A DNA stretch of 5,525 nt from Euryarchaeota archaeon UBA242. GTDB lineage: Archaea; Thermoplasmatota; Poseidoniia; Poseidoniales; Poseidoniaceae. The stretch lies in NCBI GenBank assembly GCA_002499015.1, contig DAJY01000008.1:2601-8125 (forward strand), in the 5' to 3' direction. Of this stretch, positions 1 to 5,525 are shown piece after piece (the stretch's first letter is position 1; every line of letters starts with the position of its first letter). A program made the translations under genes and the position numbers. The notes beneath the pieces were generated by a model, which saw only the letters and a list, made by a program, of their open reading frames with translations, had not been told where the DNA came from and made no database searches.

Positions 1-1053
1 AAGGGCACAAAATTCGCATTGGTACTAGCACTACTAATCTATTGTGTTGTATCGGTTACTGCAGCTGGTTTTGCCCCTCTAGAATTAGAAGGTGAACAAG
101 ATGCTGAACGTTTCGACTTCCAATTCGAATTTGATGAAGCAACAAGTAATTACACATTGACAACTCTTCAAAATAGAGGATATGAAGGTTGGATTAATAA
201 CGACTCAGCAGGAGATGCTGCATTCAGAGATGCCTTCCAAGAGAATTTCCCAGAAACAGATTACAGTGTGGCGGATTCGGGAAGTAGTACATTGATGAAG
301 GGATTATTTGTGGTTCTTGTTATTTTGGGAATATTGGCTATTTTGGGTAGCGGAATAATTTGGATTCAACAACAAGACAAAGGATTTTTGCAGGGATGGA
401 AAGGAATTCTTGCTGCCTTCTTATTAGTCGGAGTGGGAATCTTTGGAGCATCATTATTGGCAGATTCAGCAAACCCTGATGAAGCAGAGAATGTAGATTC
501 GATTACTCAACAGCAAGCGATAGATTTGGTTGCTTCTTTTGATGAAACAAGCGATCACCGTTGGTCAATCATTATCATTGGTGGCGATGAATCGATCGCA
601 GGTTCGTTTGAAATCGGTGACACTCACCCGTCAATTCTTGACCCTGATGAGAATCCAGTTGATGGTTGGGCCTCAGCAATGCGGGATAATGTGTGGGCAC
701 CATTAGGAATTGGCGTATCTATGCAGTGGATTATTTTGGGATTATTCGTTGGTTGTGCAATGGGTTCAGCCGGAGCACAAGCACGCTCGGTATTCTCTCA
801 ACTAACTCCAAAGTCGCGTACTTCTGAATTCTTCGGTTTCTTTGGTTTCCTCGGGAAATCAGCTGCAATGATTGGAACATTCTTGTACGGAATTGCTAGT
901 TCAACATTCGACAGCCGTGTTGCGATTTTGACCATTACCATTGTAATTCTTATTGGAACATTTATGGTTACTAGAATCGATATGGAAGAAGGTATTAGAG
1001 TCGCTGAAGAAGAAGATGCTAGAGCACTAGCAGAAGTGGAAAACTCAAATTGA
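1..1053 (+). CDS. UMF1/Atg22-like MFS transporter, C-terminal half (5'-partial)
   Basis: Secondary transporter of the major facilitator superfamily in the cytoplasmic membrane; substrate unknown. The reading frame is open to the left edge, so the N-terminal half is missing and the TTG at 19 is not a credible start. About six membrane segments are visible (residues from the first in-window codon: 5-26, 101-122, 136-154, 233-254, 278-300, 307-323), matching TM7-TM12. The family call rests on residues 255-290: GSAGAQARSVFSQLTPKSR, then a FFGF..LGK..A stretch. UMF1/Atg22 proteins have a similar G(G/S)xQA.SRS.F..L.PK.R..EFFGF..L.GK there. Two long acidic insertions (27-98 and 156-231) fall in the TM7-8 and TM9-10 loops, which should be extracytoplasmic. 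The short loop between TM8 and TM9 (IQQQDKGFLQGWK) lacks the usual RLADRFG-like MFS motif. The tail is acidic and the stop is TGA at 1051. The family is fairly sure; the transport role is inferred. Confidence 0.8.
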   Translation, partial: KGTKFALVLALLIYCVVSVTAAGFAPLELEGEQDAERFDFQFEFDEATSNYTLTTLQNRGYEGWINNDSAGDAAFRDAFQENFPETDYSVADSGSSTLMKGLFVVLVILGILAILGSGIIWIQQQDKGFLQGWKGILAAFLLVGVGIFGASLLADSANPDEAENVDSITQQQAIDLVASFDETSDHRWSIIIIGGDESIAGSFEIGDTHPSILDPDENPVDGWASAMRDNVWAPLGIGVSMQWIILGLFVGCAMGSAGAQARSVFSQLTPKSRTSEFFGFFGFLGKSAAMIGTFLYGIASSTFDSRVAILTITIVILIGTFMVTRIDMEEGIRVAEEEDARALAEVENSN

Positions 1054-1136
1054 GATAATAATTCTCATTGCTTTTGTTGGCGATAATCAGTATCTATTGT
1101 GATTAATAGATAGCAACCTATTCAAGTGGCCTTGAT
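1054..1136 (+). promoter_or_regulatory. Intergenic promoter region of the OPT-EamA-surE cluster, with TATA-like box
   Basis: This 83-base gap is the only one here large enough for a promoter. It is AT-rich and contains TTAATAGA at 1103-1110. That element is centred about 30 bases before the GTG at 1137 and resembles an archaeal TATA box, which normally sits about 25-30 bases before the transcription start. If so, transcription would begin near 1132-1138, giving either a leaderless message starting at GTG 1137 or a leader of about 42 bases before TTG 1179. A short T-rich patch (CTTTTGTT, 1071-1078) could help end the upstream transcript but is weak. No transcript data are available, so this is inference from position and composition. 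Confidence 0.4.
1091..1112. repeat. Perfect 8-bp inverted repeat, possible operator
   Basis: TATCTATT at 1091-1098 is the exact reverse complement of AATAGATA at 1105-1112, separated by GTGATT. The right arm overlaps the TATA-like TTAATAGA. A dimeric repressor bound here would block access to the TATA box. In RNA it would form a weak, AT-rich hairpin with no U-tract after it, so an operator is likelier than a terminator. AT-rich DNA does yield such palindromes by chance, so this is a candidate only. Confidence 0.4.
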
Positions 1137-3548
1137 GTGACAAGGTTGTGTGCAGTGCACACGCTGGATGTGATTTCATTGAGTGTACAAAAGTCAGCCT
1201 ATCGACAACCGGTTACTCCGGAGGGTCTCAAAGCCATTGAAAATGGAACTTTGACTTGGCTTGATGACGAGATGTATAACAATCTTAACACAGGTGTTCT
1301 AGAGCAATACTTAGAGGAAAAGAACATCAAAGAATCATTCTCAGTATCGCATTGGAGTACTAGTAAAGTTCTGATTGGAATTGCCATAGGGGCGATTTTC
1401 TCAGGGGTTACTGCCTATATCGGTTTGAAGTTAGGTCTAGCGATTTCTGCTGCTTGGTACATTGCTTACCTACTTGGAATGGCAATGCAATGGAGCCCTT
1501 CTGAAGTTAACATTGCGACATCCGCTACAACTGGAGCAACCCATGCTTCAACCGGTTTTATTTTCACTTTCCCTGCTATTTTCTTATTGGCAACCAAACC
1601 TGAGTATTTCTTGGCTTCTGGGCCATTGATTACCCTAGATGCTGGCCAAACATTCACTCTCGCCTTTATTGGAATCGTAGCAAGTATGTTTGCCGGTTTC
1701 CTCGGAATTATGTATTTCATTATTTTTAGGAGGGTTTGGTTGGTTGAAGATCCTCTTCCATTACCTGGATTTGAAGCGACATTGAAAATGCTAGATATTG
1801 CTAGTGACGTTAGTACAGGTGCAGTTGAGCATGCAAGAGATTCTCTAAAGACGATTGGAGTATGGACCGTTTTGACAATGGTCGGATTATTCATTGTCGA
1901 ATATCCATTGATTTGGCTGAGTGATAAAAAATTATCAGTACTAGATTGGTTGGCTGAAACGATTCACATCAAGGGTTATGGCCTCGCTACATTTTATTCA
2001 CACGGAAAATTACATCAGCCATCAGGAATAAATTCAGATGGTTCTTCTATGAATTATACCCATTGGACTGAAGGTACTTACAATCCATTCGCTTACACAT
2101 ATATTGGACTTGCATTAACTCCATCGATGTTCGCAATCGGTTGGTTCATGAAAACAAGAGTTGCATTCTTAGTCAATTTAGGTACAATCGTTGGATGGCT
2201 ATTCCTCGTACCTTTGGCGGTTGCACTGAATGTGCCAATTTATGATGCATTAACACAAACCAACAAACCGATTCAAGATTATGCTGCTGACCCTGGTGGA
2301 GCCGCATTACAAATGCTTGCCTTCTCTAAGTATGTTCGAACAATAGCGATAGGTTCTATTGTCGGTGGTGGAATGTTTGGATTGGCCAAGATGTACAAAA
2401 CATTCCTTACTATCTTCAAGGATATTGGAGCTGCTTTCAAGGGTGAAGGTAGCCAAGAATACATGCCGGACAAGGGTTGGTATGAATGGCCACTAAAGCA
2501 TATTCCAATCTTCATGGCAATTACTTTCGTTGCTATGATTATTATTTTCGCAATCGGTGGATTCTCAATTGCTGCTGCTTTAGTATTCGCAGTAGTTCTT
2601 ATCTCTACAACATTCTTGCTTGGAGCAATCGCTGTTAGAGTAATGGGTGAAACCGGAATAGAACCAGTGTCTGGAACTTCATTCATCGTTCTGTTAATGC
2701 TTTTGGGAGTGTTTTTGAATGCTAAAGATTTCTTACAATTAACTACTGAAGGTGCAGTATTGTTGGGATTGGTTGGTACTACAGTATTCGGTTCTGCAAT
2801 CTCAATGTCTGGAACTGTGATAGGAGATTACAAGAATTCATTGTATATTGGAAACCGCCCATATCACATTTCTAAAGGAAATATCATGGGTGTTGTACCT
2901 GGAGCAATAATCGGTGCTGGTGTTGCTATCTTCTTGTCAATTCAATTAGCGGAAGGAAGAATAGATTTGATCGCTCCTCAAGCCAATGCATTTGCCACAT
3001 TCTCTGTAATATTTGCAGAGGGCCAAGGTGACTTAGGTCTCCTCGCTATCGGATTCTTGCTTGGAATGTTCGTTGAATGGGCTACTGGCATGGGTACTTC
3101 TTTCGGACTTGGAATGTACTTGGATATTCCACATACACTACCAATGCTAATCGGTGGTGTTGCTCGTGACCAATGGGAAGACAAAAAACTAACTCCTCGT
3201 ATTAACAAAATAAAAGAACAATCTGGTACTACTGCTGCTGAAAACCAACGAGCATTGATTTTACTAGGAACTTTCATGGTTGCAGCAGGTCTGTTGACTG
3301 GAGAAGCATTCTTCGGTACTGAATCAAGTATACTCTCCTTTATTGATTCGCTGTGGACGCCAACCGCTGGAAATGACAATGGAACTTTCTTTGGAATTAC
3401 TGATTTCGGTAATTCAATGGTTTGGTTTTTCACTCGTATGATTGGATTTATTGGACTTAATGTCGCTATTGGATTTATCATTTATTCATTATTCAAGCGT
3501 GCTGGTGTCATCGGCGTAAAATCTAATGATGCAATATTAGAAGCTTGA
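1137..3548 (+). CDS. OPT-family oligopeptide transporter
   Basis: Integral membrane transporter of the oligopeptide transporter (OPT/YSL) superfamily, expected to import small peptides or metal chelates by proton coupling; the substrate is not shown by the sequence. At 803 residues it is somewhat longer than typical prokaryotic members, with about 14-16 hydrophobic segments from residue 77 to 785. Family signatures in order: G..GAIFSG..AYIGLKLGL (81-101); the SATTGATHASTGFIFTFPA block (129-147); GETGIEPVSG (504-513); GDYKNSLYIGNRPYHISK (563-580), which fits the D.K.GY..G..P..Q region of bacterial OPTs; and GLGMYLDIPHTLPMLIGG (657-674), close to the GMYLP.S.TLPIFLGG signature. A polar loop (about 262-318) carries four His. 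The start is uncertain: GTG 1137 is the longest extent, but in-frame TTG 1179 has a better ribosome-binding site and residues 1-14 (MTRLCAVHTLDVIS) look unlike the rest. Probably the first gene of the downstream cluster. Confidence 0.9.
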   Translation: MTRLCAVHTLDVISLSVQKSAYRQPVTPEGLKAIENGTLTWLDDEMYNNLNTGVLEQYLEEKNIKESFSVSHWSTSKVLIGIAIGAIFSGVTAYIGLKLGLAISAAWYIAYLLGMAMQWSPSEVNIATSATTGATHASTGFIFTFPAIFLLATKPEYFLASGPLITLDAGQTFTLAFIGIVASMFAGFLGIMYFIIFRRVWLVEDPLPLPGFEATLKMLDIASDVSTGAVEHARDSLKTIGVWTVLTMVGLFIVEYPLIWLSDKKLSVLDWLAETIHIKGYGLATFYSHGKLHQPSGINSDGSSMNYTHWTEGTYNPFAYTYIGLALTPSMFAIGWFMKTRVAFLVNLGTIVGWLFLVPLAVALNVPIYDALTQTNKPIQDYAADPGGAALQMLAFSKYVRTIAIGSIVGGGMFGLAKMYKTFLTIFKDIGAAFKGEGSQEYMPDKGWYEWPLKHIPIFMAITFVAMIIIFAIGGFSIAAALVFAVVLISTTFLLGAIAVRVMGETGIEPVSGTSFIVLLMLLGVFLNAKDFLQLTTEGAVLLGLVGTTVFGSAISMSGTVIGDYKNSLYIGNRPYHISKGNIMGVVPGAIIGAGVAIFLSIQLAEGRIDLIAPQANAFATFSVIFAEGQGDLGLLAIGFLLGMFVEWATGMGTSFGLGMYLDIPHTLPMLIGGVARDQWEDKKLTPRINKIKEQSGTTAAENQRALILLGTFMVAAGLLTGEAFFGTESSILSFIDSLWTPTAGNDNGTFFGITDFGNSMVWFFTRMIGFIGLNVAIGFIIYSLFKRAGVIGVKSNDAILEA
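1166..1174 (+). promoter_or_regulatory. Shine-Dalgarno-like site favouring TTG 1179 as the OPT start
   Basis: GGATGTGAT matches 8 of 9 bases of GGAGGTGAT, the complement of the 16S rRNA tail, and ends 4 bases before the in-frame TTG at 1179. Aligned to the same 16S register, the distance to the start is 8 bases, against 7 for both downstream genes. The GTG at 1137 has only GTGG (1126-1129) in the matching position. If TTG 1179 is used, the OPT protein begins MSVQKSAYRQ and has 789 residues. Confidence 0.4.
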
Positions 3549-3556
3549 ATTTGAGT

Positions 3557-3562
3557 GTGATC
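3557..3562 (+). promoter_or_regulatory. Ribosome-binding site of the EamA gene
   Basis: GTGATC matches the 3' part of AGGAGGTGATCC, the complement of the 16S tail, and ends 2 bases before ATG 3565. Because it uses the distal part of the anti-SD pairing, the apparent gap is short, but the 16S register equals that of the surE site. It lies in the 16-base gap after the OPT stop, which supports ATG 3565 as the start and coupled expression. Confidence 0.45.
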
Positions 3563-3564
3563 TG

Positions 3565-4554
3565 ATGGGAAAACAAGCAACCCCTATTTGGGTATGGGGC
3601 TTGTTAATTGCAGCGATAATTGGTGTTTCTAGTGCTGGAGCAATATTGCAGCATTTGGAAATTCCTCCATTGCTCAAGGCTAGTTGGAGATTACAAACCA
3701 CATCGCTTCTCCTAGCACCACTGGCCTTTTGGCAATGGCGTTCTATGGACCTTGAATTACGTAAACGAGTATTTGCCCCTCAAACACAAAAGATAGTTTG
3801 GTTGAGCGGATTTGCTCTTGCATTACACTTTGGAACTTGGGTTCCAAGTTTGGACAAAACTTCGCTTACTCATTCACTATTATTCGTAACTGCGCATCCT
3901 TTGGTAATAGTAGTGGGAATGATATTTTTAGCAAAACTAATGACAGATCATAGAAAGCCTACTGCGTTCGAAATAATTGGTGCGATAATGGGTGTCATGG
4001 GGGCAGGAATTACATTACTTGACCAAGGTGACGTACAAGGCTCTCATGTAGTAACTGTGTGGGGAGATTTCCTTGCATTCCTAGGAGCGATATTTGTGGT
4101 TGGATACATCGTTTGTGGTAAAATCTTGAGAGCTTGGATGCCTATCTTCATCTATGCCTTCCCAGTAACCCTAATCGCTTCTATATTACTAATTCCAGCC
4201 TCATTAATTCTCGAACCAAGCGCTAGTGATTTTGGTGTATTTGGCTGGATTAGTATGGACTACTTACCTTGGTTCTTGGTTCTGGCAGTTATTAGTGGCC
4301 TCCTCGGCCATACCGGCTTGAACACTTGTCTAAGGTATATGTCTCCTCTAACAGTTTCAACTTCAGTTACACTTGAACCGTTACTAGGTTCTCTAATCGG
4401 TTGGTTCTTTTTCGATACAGGAGTTCCTGGATTTTGGACTTGGATTGGTGGGCCAATTCTAATTATTGGCTTGTTATTGGTCATATATGGCACTCCCGAT
4501 GAGACTGAAACGCTGGCGAAGGATGAAGGGCAAGATTCTATCCCACTAACATGA
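3565..4554 (+). CDS. EamA-family (drug/metabolite transporter superfamily) permease
   Basis: Ten-segment inner-membrane permease of the DMT superfamily, the group that includes exporters of amino acids and other metabolites; substrate and direction cannot be told from sequence. The 329 residues are close to the usual 280-310, with a short charged tail (about 311-329). Hydrophobic segments fall near 8-28, 43-58, 77-97, 103-123, 134-153, 164-186, 191-214, 233-255, 263-284 and 288-310, the two-times-five pattern of tandem EamA repeats. Typical family stretches are HFGTW (88-92), followed by SL..T.LTHSLLFVTAHPL (95-113), and in the second repeat GHTGLNTCLRYMSPLTVST with a following LEPLLGSLIGW (the A.....LEP.......G pattern). 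ATG 3565 is supported by GTGATC just upstream. It starts 16 bases after the OPT stop and ends 9 bases before surE, so it is probably co-transcribed with both. Confidence 0.88.
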   Translation: MGKQATPIWVWGLLIAAIIGVSSAGAILQHLEIPPLLKASWRLQTTSLLLAPLAFWQWRSMDLELRKRVFAPQTQKIVWLSGFALALHFGTWVPSLDKTSLTHSLLFVTAHPLVIVVGMIFLAKLMTDHRKPTAFEIIGAIMGVMGAGITLLDQGDVQGSHVVTVWGDFLAFLGAIFVVGYIVCGKILRAWMPIFIYAFPVTLIASILLIPASLILEPSASDFGVFGWISMDYLPWFLVLAVISGLLGHTGLNTCLRYMSPLTVSTSVTLEPLLGSLIGWFFFDTGVPGFWTWIGGPILIIGLLLVIYGTPDETETLAKDEGQDSIPLT

Positions 4555-4557
4555 GGG
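4553..4557 (+). promoter_or_regulatory. Shine-Dalgarno site of surE overlapping the EamA stop codon
   Basis: GAGGG at 4553-4557 lies 6 bases before ATG 4564 and shares its first two bases with the TGA stop of the preceding gene (4552-4554). A ribosome ending the EamA gene sits on this site, a layout typical of translationally coupled operon genes. It also fixes the surE start at 4564. Confidence 0.6.
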
Positions 4558-4563
4558 ACTGCT

Positions 4564-5525
4564 ATGACTTCACTTTCAAACAATCAACAACCAGAGGAAG
4601 GTTGGTTATTGCTGACTAATGATGATGGCATTGAAGCCATTGGTTTTCGTTTACTAGTACAAGCATTGCACCAAGCAGGACATGCCATCATCGTATTTGC
4701 TCCAGCAGAAAATCAAAGTGCTACAGGTATGAGTATCAATCTCAATACATCTATGAAACTACGACAACGTTCCGATCTAATCTCTGAATGGGGATTATGC
4801 AAAGATGATTCCGCTGCTCCAATTCATTTGTATGAATTACATGGCAGGCCATGCGATACAGTAATTGTTGCATTGGATGGAGGTCTTCAAAGATTAATCC
4901 CAGACATCGAACCACGTTTGGTAATATCTGGAGTAAACCTCGGACCTAATCTCTCTCAAGATAGTTTGCACAGTGGCACTATGGGTGCTGCAAGGGAAGC
5001 AGGATTGTATGGTATGCCAGCGATTGCAACTTCCTTTGCTTCGTTTGAGCAACAAGGTATTGAACATGCAATTACTGCTACTGTTGAATTAGTTGAATTA
5101 GCATTGAAAATACTACCAGTAATTCCTGAGAACCGATGCCGTCCTCATGTTGATATTACTGCACCACATATCTCTCGCTGGCCAGAAATTCCACAACATC
5201 CTGCTTGGGAAAGTGATCCAATAAATGCACTAAGGACTGCATTTAGGCATGGTGAATTAATGCTGAATCTCAATGTTCCTCCGCAATGGGATGGGACTTG
5301 GGCAACAACTCGTCTTGGATTGCGCTGGTATCGCAATGCTGTTATGTTTGATGAGGGTATTGCAGCAGATGGACAACTAAGTGGTGAAACTGCAACATTT
5401 AAGATCGCAGGAGCACAGATTTACCACGATCCAATACTCCTCGGAGATTGTGATGCTGTAGCAGCAAATAAAGCCAGCATTTCTTGTATGCCTACTTGGC
5501 CACAAACTCACCCCTTGGCATTGGA
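4564..5525 (+). CDS. surE: 5'/3'-nucleotidase SurE (3'-partial)
   Basis: Cytoplasmic, divalent-metal-dependent phosphatase that removes phosphate from nucleoside 5'- and 3'-monophosphates; family members can also act on short polyphosphate. The frame stays open to the right edge (320 codons), so the extreme C-terminus is missing. Landmarks: LLLTNDDGIEA (15-25), where D20 and D21 should bind metal; FAPAENQSATGMS (45-57) with the conserved Ser at 52; HGRPCDTV (93-100), matching the usual G.P.DCV; SGVNLGPN (122-129) with metal ligand N125; and HSGTMGAARE (136-145). LNLNVP (234-239) and TRLGLRWY follow, as in other SurEs, so the family fold continues to near the end. It is much longer than the usual ~250 residues because of extra segments at about 70-88 and 189-230. 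ATG 4564 is chosen for its GAGGG site and the short distance to the first strand. All catalytic landmarks are intact, so it is probably active. Confidence 0.93.
   Translation, partial: MTSLSNNQQPEEGWLLLTNDDGIEAIGFRLLVQALHQAGHAIIVFAPAENQSATGMSINLNTSMKLRQRSDLISEWGLCKDDSAAPIHLYELHGRPCDTVIVALDGGLQRLIPDIEPRLVISGVNLGPNLSQDSLHSGTMGAAREAGLYGMPAIATSFASFEQQGIEHAITATVELVELALKILPVIPENRCRPHVDITAPHISRWPEIPQHPAWESDPINALRTAFRHGELMLNLNVPPQWDGTWATTRLGLRWYRNAVMFDEGIAADGQLSGETATFKIAGAQIYHDPILLGDCDAVAANKASISCMPTWPQTHPLAL

Noticed and set aside
19..21. TTG as the start of the MFS gene
   Set aside because: The frame is open further to the window edge, and a start here would fall within a membrane segment and leave only half of an MFS protein. 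The gene is cut by the window.
1091..1112. The inverted repeat as a terminator of the MFS gene
   Set aside because: The stem is entirely AT-rich apart from one pair, no T-run follows, and archaea do not depend on such hairpins. The overlap with a TATA-like element makes a promoter-side role likelier.
1135..1140. ATGTGA start-stop element overlapping GTG 1137 (and again at 1168-1173)
   Set aside because: Minimal start-stop uORFs can regulate translation, but hexamers of this kind are common by chance and nothing else supports a role here.
1466..1894. Open frame of 142 codons on the minus strand inside the OPT gene
   Set aside because: It lies fully inside a gene with clear family signatures, has no recognisable domain, and its composition mirrors the complement of membrane-protein codons. 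The same applies to minus-strand frames at 1199-1387, 2279-2686, 2978-3481, 4260-4583 and 5145-5336.
1..5525. RNA genes, CRISPR arrays, insertion sequences or long direct repeats
   Set aside because: Nearly all the sequence is accounted for by four long coding frames. I saw no cloverleaf-like, spacer-repeat or transposase pattern by reading; a covariance-model scan was not possible.

Overview
The window is a single-strand block (everything on +) of four membrane-transport and salvage genes. In order they are the C-terminal half of a UMF1/Atg22-like major facilitator transporter (1-1053, cut by the left edge), a complete OPT-family oligopeptide transporter (1137-3548), a complete EamA/DMT-family permease (3565-4554), and a SurE-type 5'/3'-nucleotidase (4564 to the right edge, missing only its last residues). 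There is no gene-free stretch over 300 bases. I see no RNA gene, CRISPR array, insertion sequence or long repeat.

Organism: the DNA is AT-leaning, gaps are short, and the extracytoplasmic loops of the MFS protein are strongly acidic. Translation signals look like pieces of AGGAGGTGATCC (GAGG before surE, GTGATC before the EamA gene). The 83-base gap upstream of the OPT gene holds a TATA-like TTAATAGA about 30 bases before the first possible start codon. This fits a marine planktonic euryarchaeon (Poseidoniales / Marine Group II type), but that is an inference from style and gene content. A bacterium is not excluded, since all four families occur in both domains.

Layout: the MFS gene ends at 1053. 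The 83-base gap (1054-1136) carries a perfect 8-bp inverted repeat with a 6-base spacer (1091-1112), overlapping the TATA-like element. The next three genes are tightly packed (16-base and 9-base gaps) and probably form one transcript, OPT-EamA-surE. A plausible theme is uptake of peptides or other small organics (OPT), movement of a metabolite by the EamA permease, and dephosphorylation of nucleotides in the cytoplasm (SurE). The substrates are not visible in the sequence.

The points most worth a second look are the two ~70-residue acidic insertions in the MFS protein, both predicted to face outward, the inverted repeat over the putative promoter, the uncertain start of the OPT gene, and two insertions in SurE. 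All four genes belong to known families, and I do not see evidence for a wholly new system.
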